Positions 9,997 to 22,100 of a DNA stretch of 64,000 bases are shown here, in pieces. Numbering within the stretch: position 1 is the stretch's first letter; every line of letters begins with the position of its first letter. The stretch comes from Mactromeris polynyma (taxonomy: Eukaryota > Mollusca > Bivalvia > Venerida > Mactridae), in the NCBI GenBank assembly GCA_032209605.1, contig JASFXZ010000014.1:8080912-8144911 (forward strand), in the 5' to 3' direction. A model generated the notes under the pieces. The model ran no database searches, was not told where the DNA came from, and saw nothing but the letters and a program-made list of their open reading frames with translations. Made by a program: the position numbers and the translations under genes.

Positions 9997-10275
9997 GTCA
10001 CTGTGGCTATCCCCAAGCTACATCATTTTTATATACTCAATACCTTATATATCAGTGAGTATTTTGTTGCAATTTACTGTAGCTATCCCCAAGCTACATA
10101 TAAACACAATACCTTATATTACATCAGTGAGTGTTTTGTTGCAATTAACTGTAGCTATTTCTAAGCTACATAATTATATACTCAGTAATTTATATATCAG
10201 AGAACGTTTTGTTGTAATTTACTGTGGCTATCCCTAAGCTACATATATACTCAATACCAAATAAATCAGAGAGGT
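9997..10275. repeat. ~75-bp tandem repeat, about 4 units
   Basis: Each unit has CTGTRGCTATCCCCAAGCTA, then ATATACTCAATACCTTATAT and GTTTTGTTGCAATTTACTG. One diverged relative lies at about 52920-53005. The short open frame across 9995-10237 is not considered a gene. Confidence 0.8.
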
Positions 10276-10655
10276 ATTGTTTATTAGCAAGGGGCTCATC
10301 AGAGCCAATTGCTATAGTAGGCGAAATCAGCGGACACTCATCCACAAAGATGATATATATTAAGAAACACAAAGGGTCAATGTTTACATTATGTGCCATA
10401 ACTTTGCGATGCAAATTGTTTTCACATTCACAACAAGCGATGTTTTTACACAATTACGGTTTGTTTAAGTCAATGACAGGTCAACTCAATTCAATAATAT
10501 TGGACTTGCGTGCATTGTTATCAAGCTAATGTTTTTTAGAATCATTGTAAACGTACATGAGAAAGATATTTGTTAAATAAATCGATATGAAATAGTTTAC
10601 TTTTATCAATAAAATATGCTAAACAGACTAGATCACGTAGACCCATGGCCTCTCT

Positions 10656-10669
10656 GTTACCATAGCAAC
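10656..10669. promoter_or_regulatory. X-box-like motif (RFX consensus)
   Basis: GTTACCATAGCAAC fits the RFX X-box layout (GTTNCC, two to three bases, NGYAAC). An identical site is in the duplicate at 46901-46914. This is a sequence match only. Confidence 0.4.
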
Positions 10670-10794
10670 CGAAGAATGAAAGACACAAAAGCAAATCAAT
10701 TCATGTCTACTTTATTGTTAGATAAAAAAACAAGATAACATGTCAAGACAGCAAAAAATGAGTTTTTACAATTATTTGTATTTGCAGTATTTCC

Positions 10795-10808
10795 GTTGCT
10801 ATGGCAAC
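10795..10808. promoter_or_regulatory. X-box-like motif (RFX consensus)
   Basis: GTTGCTATGGCAAC is a perfect-half-site palindromic X-box form, 126 bp from the previous one. The duplicate is at 47040-47053. Confidence 0.45.
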
Positions 10809-11352
10809 TATATACTTCGTAAAAGATTTCAAAACACACTTTTGCATAATATGCAATTTGTAAATAATCGTTCTGCGTAAATTCCATAACATTCTGACAC
10901 AGGGCCAATTTGGGTGGTAAGTGAACCTACTCCTTTGGAAAATGCAGTTTTTCGATGTATGTTTATCTGAACCTTGATTTAATTTATTTATTATCATTGT
11001 TAAGCCACAAAATATACCAATATCTGCCAGTTGGCACTCGAGGATGACAAAAACTGCGTAAAACTCCGAGCCAAGGAAAGTTCTGGTGTAAATAAAGCAA
11101 GTAGAAACTGAAATGTCACTACAACTACAAAACCAGGGCAAATTGTACATAAATAATGTAGACGCGTTTATTGCAATCCGAATGAAACAAATAATAAAAA
11201 GACTCTTATCAAAAATATGTCACATATTGTTTGTTTTGTGGTAAGAATGCTAAAAGTGCATCTGGTAAGAATCATGTCATTTCAAGAAAATGTCGAAAAT
11301 ACATGTAGGGACAGACATGACTCATGGGCTGATCAGGTGTAGGATAGGTTGA

Positions 11353-11928
11353 AACGTGTTCATAATCTTCCCGCTGACATTCCAGTGGCATTTTAAAATG
11401 AAGATAAAAAACGTAAACATTGTGGTCGTCCTATCAATTGTGATCAGGGTTCACTATTTTCCGTGATCGTTTAATTACTAATGCTTGATAGTAAATGTAC
11501 AGTTTTATACAATGTGCATAGCTTCTTGCCAGTTGATGTTTTACATATATCCATGATAATAAGGAAGTAACATGTTTCTAGTCCGAAACGAAGGAAACTA
11601 TAATGTGCTTACTATAATCCTTCGTTTTAGTCATGTGAGTATGTGTATTATTTGTTTTGATAGTCCATCAAAAGTGAGAAAAGTCTCGAAAGTAAAATAA
11701 AAACCTTTACTCTTATGGCCTGTTTACCAACAGTAACCTTGCAAGAAACTGACCTGACACGTTAATGTTACACGAAAAAATTGTCAAATTATGCAATAAT
11801 GAAATCGTCGCGCACGACAGGACACACCGCATCTAGCCGCATCATGGACATGCGCGTGTTACAACGGATTGCGTTCGGATGCGTTTTAACGTGTAATCGT
11901 CTTAATTGGGCACGTGTACACACTCGCA
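11353..11928. other. Non-coding stretch, nothing recognised
   Basis: AT-rich sequence with no supported ORF. It has a short CATGTTTCTAGTCCGAAACG segment and an imperfect repeat around CCTTCGTTT. It has no counterpart in the 46-48 kb duplicate, where this part is missing. Confidence 0.4.
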
Positions 11929-12435
11929 GGTTCCGGGTAGTTACCTACATGAACCTGTTGTCTTCTAGTATTCTACACAACAGGACACCCATACACTGTA
12001 TATATAGACAAACGGAGGTTCCGGGTAGTTACCTACATGAACCTGTTGTCCTCTAGTATTCTACACAACAGGTCACCCATACACTGTATAGATAGACAGA
12101 CGGAGGTTCCGGGTAGTCACCTACATGAACCCGTTCTCTTCTAGTATTCTACACAACAGGTCACCCATACACTGTACATACAGACAGACGGAGGTTCCGG
12201 GTAGTCACCTACATGAACCCGCTGTCCTCTAGTATTCTACACAACAGGACACCCATACACTGTACATACAGACAGACGGAGGTTCCGAGTAGTCACCTTC
12301 ATGAACCCGTTGTCCTCTAGTATTCTACACCACAGTTCACCCATACACTGTATAGATAGACTGACAGACAGGCTGGGCTGTCACCTACATGAACCCGTTG
12401 TCCTCCAGTATTCTACACAACAGGTCACCCATACC
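11929..12435. repeat. 88-bp minisatellite, about 6 units
   Basis: Units start at GGTTCCGGGTAGT (11929, 12017, 12105 and so on, period 88) and include CCTACATGAACCYGTTGTCC, TAGTATTCTACACAACAGG and CACCCATACACTGTA. The last unit is diverged. Confidence 0.95.
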
Positions 12436-12768
12436 TGCTAGAAATCGTTAATTGGTCACCACCTTAGAGATAATGTTGTCGTTCACACATATGACACCAG
12501 GTATCACCAGAATGTTTAATTGGCAGGTGTCAGTCTTTAATTTTACATAAACAATCTAAAACTTATAAAATGAATATCAATAAGTTATGCAGGTTATTTG
12601 TCTAAATAATTGCAACATCTGCACTACAATACTAATACATAATTATGTAGTATTAATCTAATAAGTTTCACTTTAAAGTATAAAATTCATCAATACCATC
12701 GCAAACTTTTATTTATTGTAATCAAGTTTTACTGTTATTAAAACTTGTTTGTCTAAACAATTGCATTA
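12436..12768. other. AT-rich stretch left of the MITE
   Basis: No coding signal. Two diverged TTTGTCTAAAYAATTGCA words at about 12598 and 12750 suggest a decayed repeat. Confidence 0.35.
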
Positions 12769-13199
12769 GGCCACGCCAAATTGGAATTTTGTTAAGCATC
12801 AACTTAAGTTCGCTAAACCTAAGCTACCTATTCAAAAAAACACAAACCTATAACGAACAAACAAATATCCTCAGATGATACGTGATGCATAATTTTAGAT
12901 ATTTTAATGAAAGAAACATCATAAAAACAAAACAAAATGGTTTGTTTCAAAACTATATCTATACATGAATAAATCTAATTTAAAACTGACTCGTTTACAC
13001 ACAAATTGACTAGTTTCCGCACAATAATCACGTCGTTGTTGGATCTCAACTAAAATTGCCGTTGTCGAATCATAGACATCGAAAATATTTGAGAATTTTT
13101 AGCTAAGAAAAAGCATGTTTTTTTTGGTTTTTTTTGGCTCGTGGAGTGCAAAACCTAGGCGCACACGGACGCTTAACAAAATTCCAATTTGGCATGGCC
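12769..13199. mobile_element. PIF/Harbinger-type MITE (about 431 bp)
   Basis: Near-perfect terminal inverted repeats of about 30 bp (12768-12797 and 13171-13200, 29 of 30 matching) begin GGCCAYGCCAAATTGGAATT. They are flanked by TTA on both sides (12766-12768 and 13200-13202). A 3-bp TWA target duplication with GGCC termini is typical of PIF/Harbinger. There is no transposase inside, so it is non-autonomous. Confidence 0.85.
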
Positions 13200-13454
13200 T
13201 TATTTATAGAATTATTTTCACTTTTAAGTATAAGTTAAAACAATAGCATCCAAAAAATTATACATGTACTCATTGTATTTTATGGTATCTTCCAGCATGG
13301 GGTCTTATCTCTTATCAGATTAATCAGTTGTAAAACAGATAAGACTGGTCATTTTGATCACGGCAGACAACCTGAAGTTTAATGGATGACTTGTCTCCCT
13401 TGTCAACTGTAATGAAAGTTGGACATGTATAGAATATTCTAGAAATACATTCTA

Positions 13455-13500
13455 GATAAGGCCACACCAAATTGATCAGTAGTTCCTCGGATTTATTAAA
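13455..13500. repeat. Terminal fragment of a GGCCACACCAAATTG MITE
   Basis: AAGGCCACACCAAATTGATC resembles the terminus of the element at 12769 but diverges inward. No partner terminus was identified. Confidence 0.45.
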
Positions 13501-15127
13501 GAAAATGATGGGGCGAGCGAGCAAAATATTTTTTTATATTTTTTTTTTACTTCTCAAAATTCTCGAAGTATTTTTTACAATTTTATTTTTCTTATATTTC
13601 TCAAAATTTCACTGACGGCGCTTTTTTTCCAATTCTATCCTTTTTTAATGAGTAGCAAATACAAAAATATTGAGCAGTGCTGGTTGCAAACTTAAAACTA
13701 GACATCAGTCAATCACATAAGCTCGCATTAAGCACCTTGTGCGTAGGTGAGCTACCCACTTCGACTTGAATGTTACCATGAGATGCACAACTAGTTTATG
13801 TTAATGGGTCATATATAATTCTCCTTAAAATGCTTGGTGGATATGCTTAAGATGTCTTACACATTTACACTTCTGATTGCTATGTTTGCCAAGTTACATG
13901 TCCTTGAAAACTGTCTTAAACTAAATAGGTAATATCTGTCACATGGACTGACACGACGGGGTGATTCTGAACAAGATGAAAACAGTATTCGTAAGTCTTC
14001 TTATGGCATTTCAAGTTTAAAATTATAATGTTCAAAAGCACCATGTCAGTCTTGGCTGAACAGTTTCATCTGATTTCCTCTGTTTTGGACAAAATAATGG
14101 TTATATTGTAACGTCTCAGTAAGGGGGGCTTACCATTTTGTTTTCTAATTTCTAGTTGTGACTGTGAGGCTATTCTTCCATGCTATCCTAGATAAATGCA
14201 ATTTTCCAATCGAGATGTTTATCACGAAGCATCGAATCGTACACATATGTGTTGATCAGAATTACAGACTGACCAAACACATATTATACAGCTCCATGCT
14301 CGCTTTAATTCGTTTACATTTTCTATTGTCATCTGTTTTCGCGACTGTATGAATTTTCCAGTATTTGTACAATTGTCCACGCTTGTCAAAAGTACTTCAT
14401 GTTGCACAAGTATCCCTAACCTTTAAATGTCTGTGTAGCGGTTCTATCAACCTTTATTTAGCCTAAGTTTGGATGCATTTAATATAAATTTCCATCATAT
14501 CGTCAGTCATCCTTGCAGGCAATCTCCTACGCGTTGATCTCCCCTTATAGTTAACTACGGTTGCTAGGCATATATTTAATATCTTTGTTGTCTATTAGGA
14601 TGTACAAATGTGATTTTAATGTCAGATTATATCAACGAGGTTAACTTTGGGCCAGTTTAGAGGCGCTAACTGTCCGTAATATTTTCACGACACCCTGATA
14701 AACAGGCCGTGTATGAAATGCATAGCGATTGGTTTATTAAAGTTTTAAGCCAATGAAAAGATGTGTTACGAACGACATTCAAGAACGACTACTCTTGATA
14801 GCTTTAAATATGGACAGACGATTTTCGGAAATCGTGGGATCCTTCCGAAAGCTTGAGCTTGTAACGGTAGCATTTGTAGCGATAGGTAATTAAATGAATG
14901 AAAGTACCTTAAAATACGAAAAGTAGCCTTTATTAGCGCCAAATTTTTCACGCCCAGCAAATAATAAAATTTGATTTTTGACGGACGTGCGGGTAAATTT
15001 TTATTTTATTTTCTACTCTTGCATTTTAAAGGAGCGGTAAATCCGACGAACTATAAATCAATTTGTTGTGGCCTAATGTTCACCAAGTTGTCGCGAGAGA
15101 TTACGCAATATCTATTAACCCTTTACT
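13501..15127. other. Low-complexity to unremarkable non-coding DNA
   Basis: T-rich tracts at 13525-13640 and a decayed AGCTCG..GTGAGCT hairpin relative at 13718-13752. Otherwise it is AT-rich sequence without a supported ORF. Short open frames at 14158-14407 and 14766-15168 have no recognisable features. Confidence 0.4.
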
Positions 15128-15215
15128 CCATGATCACTCGTTTTCACGCCCTAATACCATCTCCATGATCACTCGATTTCACGCCCTAATACCATCTCCA
15201 TGATCACGCGTTTTC
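15128..15215. repeat. ~35-bp tandem repeat, 2.5 units
   Basis: CCATGATCACTCGTTTTCAC GCCCTAATACCATCT is repeated, with C/G variation in CACTCG or CACGCG. Confidence 0.85.
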
Positions 15216-16696
15216 ACTCACTTGTTTTTAAACCACTATAAATCCATTTTTTTCGTAAAATTCGGACATTCTAATTTATTCTTTGAAAAGATCGATCTTT
15301 CCTTAAGCTAATGCATTTTAAAAAAAATTGGGTTACTATATAAAGTTTTTGCATAAACTGCATTTATAACATCACAGGTAGCGATTTTACGCTGGACACG
15401 CGGAAGCGTATTTTCTTCACAAACTCACGGCAAGTTTACAATAAATTCTCGGATTTTTACAATAAGTACCATAACTTTAACTTACCCTAATGTAAAAAGC
15501 AATCTTGTAAGATATTAATTCCACCAAAAAAATATGGTTAATAATAAAAGTTAATCCAAAAACAGCGATCAAACAATCCCATGTAAAGAAATTTTCACAG
15601 AAAAAATACGTCATCATGACATTTTTTGTGTACACAAGTCGGCTATTTTCTGAAAATGCACCAGAACAAAATCAATATTAAAGTAGGTCAAATCCAGGTA
15701 CCTATTGTCTGTGTTGCAATTCTTGTGACAACAATTTAATTTTCAACAAGAATAAACATCAAAGATGTTTGAAGTCGCTGACTAAGTCTTTGAAGTAAAT
15801 ATTTTTGGATGACAGTTGCAGCCATCTTGTGAATTACAAATTGAGATCCAAGATTGATATGACATAATCATTGCAATTATCAATGGGATTAATTATATCA
15901 AACAGGAAATAGCAATATGAATTAACACATGATAAAGATCTCCTGGAGTTTTATGACTCTTTATGTTTTTACAGCTGACACATGGGGCAATTTAGTGACC
16001 AGTAGGACTAATCTTCTGTCTAGGGCGTGGCTTATGAATTGCAAAACAATTAGCATCAACCAATCAGATTAAATGAACCATAAGAAATATATATTAATTA
16101 ATGTCAATTATCATTAGCTGTGAGAATACTGTAGTCAATTTTAACATTTAGGACTTCTTGTTTTATTTACATGTTCCAACATATCCCATGTAACTGTAAC
16201 TGTATAAGTAAATCTCCATTTGTGTTTGAACATAAATTTGGCTTGTATAAACTCATTTTATAACAAAATATAAATATTGACTAAAATGGTGACTGTTTGT
16301 TCATTTATAAATAATTATAATTGCTAATTAATATGTGCTGTTGGGATTATAAACCCAATTTCACCACAATTATTTTTAGAAATACACAAAGTGTATGTGT
16401 ATCTCAAATAATAATTTTCTGTATCTTCTATTATTTTTAACCCACAATAATAAAATTTACATCATTATACAGAAAATTTAATTCCCTGAAACTTTTACAC
16501 CCATGTAAAAGTGATTAAACCAATACTTTACACTGTTATTTCATGTTTAAGTATACAGGTGTCAATCACCAATTATTTTCCAATAACCTGTATGGAGATA
16601 GAGTAGGCTATGTGACCAGTGTCTTATCAGCATACAGTAGGTAAATGGGCTAGAGGTCTATGGAGTAAAGGGTTAATATCTATTTTAAAGCGAAAT
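15216..16696. other. Non-coding AT-rich DNA with decayed repeats
   Basis: The part at 15380-15490 (TTCTTCACAAACTCACGGCA) resembles 17278-17300 and 48228-48300. The part at 15700-15780 (TTGTCTGTGTTGCAATTCTT) is a diverged relative of 18283-18350. No gene is visible. Confidence 0.4.
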
Positions 16697-17280
16697 GAAT
16701 TTACCAGTTTATGCCCCGCATCCTACAGCTATATAAGAGTATCAACTACACTAGGTTTATCATTCACAAACCGACATCTAGTAATACAGGTGATACTACG
16801 AATCTGAAAAATATTGGATATTACAAAAGTGTCAGAATAAACTGTAAGTATTTTGTTATGTTGTATTTAACAATTAATAGATTACAATTATTTTTGATAG
16901 TGCATGAAAATATTTTTATTGGATTATCACTTACTGTTTAATATGATAAAAAGTCATTGGTTTATTTTCAATATATATTTCACACACAGGTACTTAACAG
17001 TGATGTTACTTTACTTTCCGGCACTGTCGCCTTTGCCAAATTAATATTAAAATAGCATACAGCGAATATATCTCAATATGAACGTTAATATACAACCAAC
17101 TAAGACACTGTTGATATTGTCAACAGTGATTAAATCGAGACAATCGGCATGATCATTAGTATAATTTATAGGATTGACTATATTCTACAAGGATATTACA
17201 AGTGTAGAGTGTCTCTAGCATACTGATATGTCGCATGGATATATTCTCAGGTTGAATTAGTCATATTATCGTCGCCTTTC
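16697..17280. repeat. Segmental duplication D2 (right part), copy 1
   Basis: It is over 95% alike by eye to 47560-48140 in direct orientation, from TTTATGCCCCGCA to CGTCGCCTT. In the second copy it directly follows the left part of D2, so that copy lacks about 5.3 kb present here. Confidence 0.8.
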
Positions 17281-17501
17281 TTCACAGACTCGCGGCAAAT
17301 TGCATCATAACTATTTCATAACAAGTCGGTTATTTTCTGCTTCATTTTGGATATTTTCATTTAAGTTTAATTGTACTATAACTCAGTTAAGATAAGATAC
17401 CCACTTTCCAATACATGTAAAGCAGCTTACGGTCATTATCATGCCTATTATCTTTAGGATTAGTATTAAATGTTTATGAAACATCGCTCAAAGTAGACAG
17501 T

Positions 17502-17575
17502 AGCGATAGCTCAATTGGTAGCGCTTCTGACTAGTAACTTCGACCAATAGATAGGGTGCGAGTTCGAGACACATT
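17502..17575 (+). ncRNA. tRNA-like sequence (pol III A and B boxes), probably a pseudo-tRNA or SINE head
   Basis: GATAGCTCAATTGGTAGCGC (A-box-like) and GGGTGCGAGTTCGAGACAC (B-box-like) are 50 bp apart, followed by a T6 run. There is no convincing cloverleaf acceptor stem and no ordinary anticodon loop, so it is not called a tRNA gene. Confidence 0.4.
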
Positions 17576-18031
17576 CCTGCCTTCCCCTTTTTTATGGACA
17601 ATATGAATTTTATCCCTTACTCAGTGCTCGTCAATTACTTGTTGTTTGTCGGGTCTGTCTGTTTATTTTTTATATTTTTTTGGTTATTGTCTAATTGATT
17701 TGTCGTTAAATCAAACGTGTTTAATGATGGCTATAGCGTTGTCGCTAAAATGTTCATTTGAACCCCTTACGTTTTTCGAAGTAGCCATATCAACTTTGTT
17801 CCATACACTGTGAGTGTGTAGCGATAAATGTACATGTAAATGTACTGCACAATGATATTGTGCACTTTAAAAATCATGAAACCATGTCGTTATTATTGAA
17901 TAGCTTATAAATACACAATCACGCTATACAATGTTTTAATTAATGATATTCGAGCGAACATTTATTAGTATAAGTCATGTAAGTACAACTGTAGATGCTA
18001 ACGAAATATATAATATTGTAATGATAAAAAC

Positions 18032-18123
18032 AACTACCTCCCGATGGTCTCGAACTCGGACCCAAAACTAAAAAGCTTAATTAGCATTGTAAGGACTCGC
18101 TACCATCTGGGCTATCACGGCTG
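18032..18123 (-). ncRNA. tRNA-like sequence, opposite orientation
   Basis: Read on the minus strand it gives GTGATAGCTCAGATGGTAGC, a long middle, and GTCCGAGTTCGAGACC. A and B boxes are present. The middle is too long for a normal tRNA. The duplicate is at 60860-60951 (+). Confidence 0.4.
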
Positions 18124-18480
18124 TTAGTTTAACGAAATCAATATCACAATAAATAGTTTTGCTTGTTATTTGATTTACCTATTTTGATCAATAAAGGTGG
18201 TCAAACCATGTAAACATTGCATGACGTCACTCTCAACTTATTGTGGTATACTTAACTATGTAATACACTCCTATTATTTATTGTCTGTGTTACAAATATT
18301 GTGACATCATTTTAGTTCTGACCAAACATTAACATTCCTCAAAGATGTTTAAGAAAGTTATCAATTGATAATTCGATTAATAGTAATTACAGACAAGTAT
18401 GTTAGGTAGATAAACATAAAAAGTATTTGATCTGACTTCGAATAGAGATTAACTGGTACTAACCGAAAGTGACAACAAAC

Positions 18481-18719
18481 ATGGTGGATAATTGTAAAAA
18501 TGCAGTTGACAGTACGAGATTTATCTGAAATATTACAATACAGAAGTGACCTAGCATGTAATTATTACAGTAAATAGCTAATTTATATAAATATTGAGTT
18601 ATTACTGGAGGATTATTTAGGATAGATTAATTGGAAAGAGGCCATGCCTCACAGTACATAATGATGAAATATAAACTTGTAACTAACAGCACGCTGTTAT
18701 AGATGTAATCGTTACCTAA
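18481..18719. other. Non-coding, nothing recognised
   Basis: AT-rich sequence between D3 and the leader module. No ORF and no repeat partner found. Confidence 0.35.
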
Positions 18720-19012
18720 TATAATATCATGTTCACATACCATGAATTTAACTGTTGAACTTAGTACTTCGATGCACAATAATTAATTTTGAAATGCTTA
18801 ATAATCTGCTATAAAACAAACCGGACAATACGATCGAAGGAAAAAACATTTACTACACGAAGTGATATCGCTTACAAAAAAATAACACAAAGGTAAAATC
18901 TTTGAATTAAAACTGTGTGAAGATCTGGAATTCACATGCAACAGGTGAAGGATTAGTTAGAGTAAAAATGAATAGAATTACTGGATTCGTTGTTTACAAC
19001 CCCACCCAATTG
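18720..19012 (+). repeat. Upstream module of C48 gene B (leader module copy 1)
   Basis: It shares CATACCATGAATTTAA.., ACACAAAGGTAAAATC.., AAAACTGTGTGAAGATCTGG and a small ATG context (ATGAATAGAATTACTGGATT at 18968) with 35830-35970 and 53160-53560. It lies just before the transcribed leader of gene B and could be promoter or 5' UTR sequence that travels with the gene family. Confidence 0.55.
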
Positions 19013-19118
19013 GTACCAATCTTATAATGCTAGGATACAATCCTTTCTAATTAGCCATAGTCGTCTCACTTACTCTTATCCTTTTATATTTTGCATAGAT
19101 CTACGAAACATTAACAAG

Positions 19119-22100
19119 ATGTCTACAGCACAGCCAGAAAGGAAGCAAGAGGAAGAACCAAACTTACCAGAAGCAGCACCGTTTGGGAAAACATCAGGTA
19201 AACTGTTTCAAAATTTAGTGTAGTAGAGAAACATTTCTAGAATTACCCCAAAGAATATAACAATGTGTTTGATATTCAATCTCTCATCAAGACAGTAGCT
19301 GCATACGGACATGTCTGAATTATAGACATATCAGGATGAGCTATAGCTGCAAGACTACTGTTTTCTGTTGAATTAAATGCAGATAAGATATTTACAACAG
19401 CTGATAATGTAAATACTAAGATATGACAACTGATGACCCTATCGACAGGATGTTTTCTTGCATAAGTTTAGAAATAAGTCCACTCGATTAGCTCAGTCGG
19501 TAAAGCGCTTGACTGGTAATCTAGAGGTTGTGGATTCAAAACCCCGGCAAATGTTCTTCCATGAAAATTTGACTGAAGATAATGCAACCTTAAGTCATTT
19601 GACCTCCACCTCTAAATTGATGTTGAGAAGTTGTCAATTTCTTGTGGAGGAGCAGGTTTAAGTACTGGTTGATAGTTGTATCTGGTATATGTGCAGATTT
19701 ACTAGTTCTGCTAATCTTAACATTTATATTTGTAATACTGACACACTTTCTTGTGATTGGTGTCTATGTGATTTATTACAATGACTGTTTTATATTTGAC
19801 CTGTTATTAATTATAACAACTTTTTACAAAAATATAGTTGTCTGCTCTGTGACTCAAACACCTGTTAGAGAGACGTCCAGTCTGGTTCCTCTACCACCAG
19901 GTCAGTTGCTTTATATTTTAGTTTGAATTTTAGAATATACTACATTTTAATATGTAAACATCACTAATGGTTACTTTTCCATTATTCTGGAATATGATGT
20001 ACAATGTCTTTCTGGTCTATCATATGACTATATTTATGGTAGACAGGTTGTCTCTTCGGCATACAGCTGAAATTGGTATTATAAAAAACATTCAAGCTAT
20101 ATGAAGTTTTCCTCAAATTTTAATTTCTTTTAGTATATTGCCAATAACTTGCTTTTAGCATGTACCAAAAGGACATCATACAATGTTTTAGGGTGTTTAT
20201 TTACAGTGAAGGATTATGAAACTAAACAACATGTTCAAGTAGTGGCAGAAGAGGCTCCTCCTTTCAATTGCTCCAAAGCTGTGCATGCTTTTAGTTCTAC
20301 AGATTGTGAAAATGCTATGGCCAACAAAATGGAGTGTATGTCTCCTTCACAAAGTAACTTTTAATATCTTCTATTTGCTCCATATTGCTTGACATTTATG
20401 ATATGTGATCTTCTCTTAAGTCCTTCATGCTTATGCCTTATTCCAATTTTTTAAATATGCCTACTGAAAGCTTTAACAGAAAATTTAATTATTAATATTT
20501 CAGTTATTTCCTAATGTGATTAAAAGCTTAATTTGTCACTTCCTACTATGTAATTAATGAAATTTCATTACCTGGAATATGCCGCATATTTTTAATAAAG
20601 TAGCGACATTTCTGTTTAATTGGTTTTATCCTTATTTTCTTATGTTGAAACATTCCTTCATTAGCCAGTGGCTAATATAGTAATGAATTGATGACATGAA
20701 TGTAAGGTTCTATGTTGCAAGTCAAAGTAAAGGATAGTTGTTAATAGTTAGATTGTGACAATGGATTAAAATAAATAGACAATAGTTTGGCCCATGACAC
20801 AAGTTATAAATAAATATTTCAATGTTTACAGTTCTGGATGAGATTTTGAAAAAAACGCCAACAGGCAGAAAGGTGTGCCAGATTGGGCCAAATGTCATAA
20901 CAGACAGCAGCATCCATGACCTGAACAGTAAATTGTCTGATGAGGTAATGAGGTATTTGTTTAATAAATACACTGGTTTTGTTGATCGCCACATTAACAT
21001 AATCAATGGACAGAGATTATTTCCCTTCCAAAGCTAATGAAATTACCATTTAAGTATGACAAACAGAGGCATTGAATGACCCTGACTGTTCAAAAGACTC
21101 AAAATGAACATGTTTTTCATTTGTATTTTATGGCCCCCACCATTCGAAAAAATGTTGAAGGAGTTAACCCTGTCTGTACGTCCTTCCGTCTGTCTGTATA
21201 TCCATCTTTCCATGCAAAAATTGGTTACTGAAAATAACCTGAAAGGAAGAGTGGATTCAATTCATATCGGCAAGTATGTATATGATAAAACAATACAGGT
21301 CAAATTTGATACCGGTTATTTTTCAAAAATTTGCAGGAGTTATGGCCCTTTTTTACCTAAAAATTTGCTTTCCAATCACTTTTTCTAACTTACAAACAAA
21401 GTAATTGCATTCAACTGAAAAGACCATAGCAGGGGCATCCACGTTCTGTAGGCGCAGTTTGTTTCAGTATAACTTGGCCCCCTCATCTGTACAGACACAG
21501 AGACAGCCTGCCCCAATGGTTCCTCCACCTGCACCAAAAACATCCAATCAACCAAAAAAACCTGTTATTCCAGAAAAGCCCAAATCCATTCCTCCAAAAA
21601 CCAAATCACCAGCCCCTCCTACTACCAAGAAACCAAAATCCACTCCATCTAAGGCCACATCGCCTGCCCCTACTACTACCAAACCTAAGGTGAAATCTGC
21701 ACCAGTAAACAAAAATAACAACAAACCCACTTCCCAACCTCCTAAAGAAAAACCTGCAGGTCACAAACCTTCACCACCATCACCCACACCAAAACCATGT
21801 AAAAAACCATGTAAAACAAAAAATTATGAAACCCCCCTCAACAACAAGTTTGAATGTCTTAGTGACATGGAGGATGACAGTGATGGAATCTCTGTCTTAG
21901 GGGGTGAGAGCATGCTCTCTGATGAAGAAACTTAGTCTTTTATTTTATTTTTAACTTATTTTTAATAAATCTGGACTGTATTCCATGAAATACGCCTTTC
22001 ACAGTACATTTTTTCTTGTTGGCTGTGTTGAACTTCAACCAGTCCGCTAACTATTTAACATTTACAAGTATATCACGTTACCTTCTTTAGTTTCACATAA

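Larger units (their letters stand above)
10341..11352. repeat. Segmental duplication D2 (left part), copy 1
   Basis: This block is repeated in direct orientation at 46586-47522 with a few indels; the 46-kb copy lacks about 85 bp near 11230-11315. It contains two RFX X-box-like sites. Minus-strand open frames in both copies (10743-11150 and 46988-47383) differ mainly by amino acid changes, so purifying selection on a protein is not suggested. Confidence 0.8.
17500..18480. repeat. Inverted segmental duplication D3, copy 1
   Basis: It matches 60238-61437 in reverse complement. Two tRNA-like sequences that point toward each other (17502-17575 plus, 18032-18123 minus) lie inside. One TGACGTCACTCTCAACTTAT unit is present here, whereas the second copy has this 55-bp motif expanded. 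Confidence 0.8.

Noticed and set aside
10224..10529. 101-codon frame sharing its second half with 46520-46774
   Set aside because: The shared half starts exactly at the boundary of the segmental duplication and the first halves are unrelated; no motif.
10743..11150. 135-codon minus-strand frame conserved in the duplicate at 46988-47383
   Set aside because: Differences between the copies are mostly amino-acid changing, with no domain; conservation is explained by DNA-level duplication.
17502..17575. Possible functional tRNA gene
   Set aside because: A and B boxes are present but no acceptor-stem pairing or normal anticodon arm could be drawn; better read as a tRNA-like relic.
20945..21037. 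Continuation of gene B exon 4 past 20944 (open to 21037)
   Set aside because: The GAG|GTAATG donor joins in phase to VIDAFLHMY at 22194, giving the expected C48 sequence (LSDEVIDAFL). The read-through tail has no family similarity.
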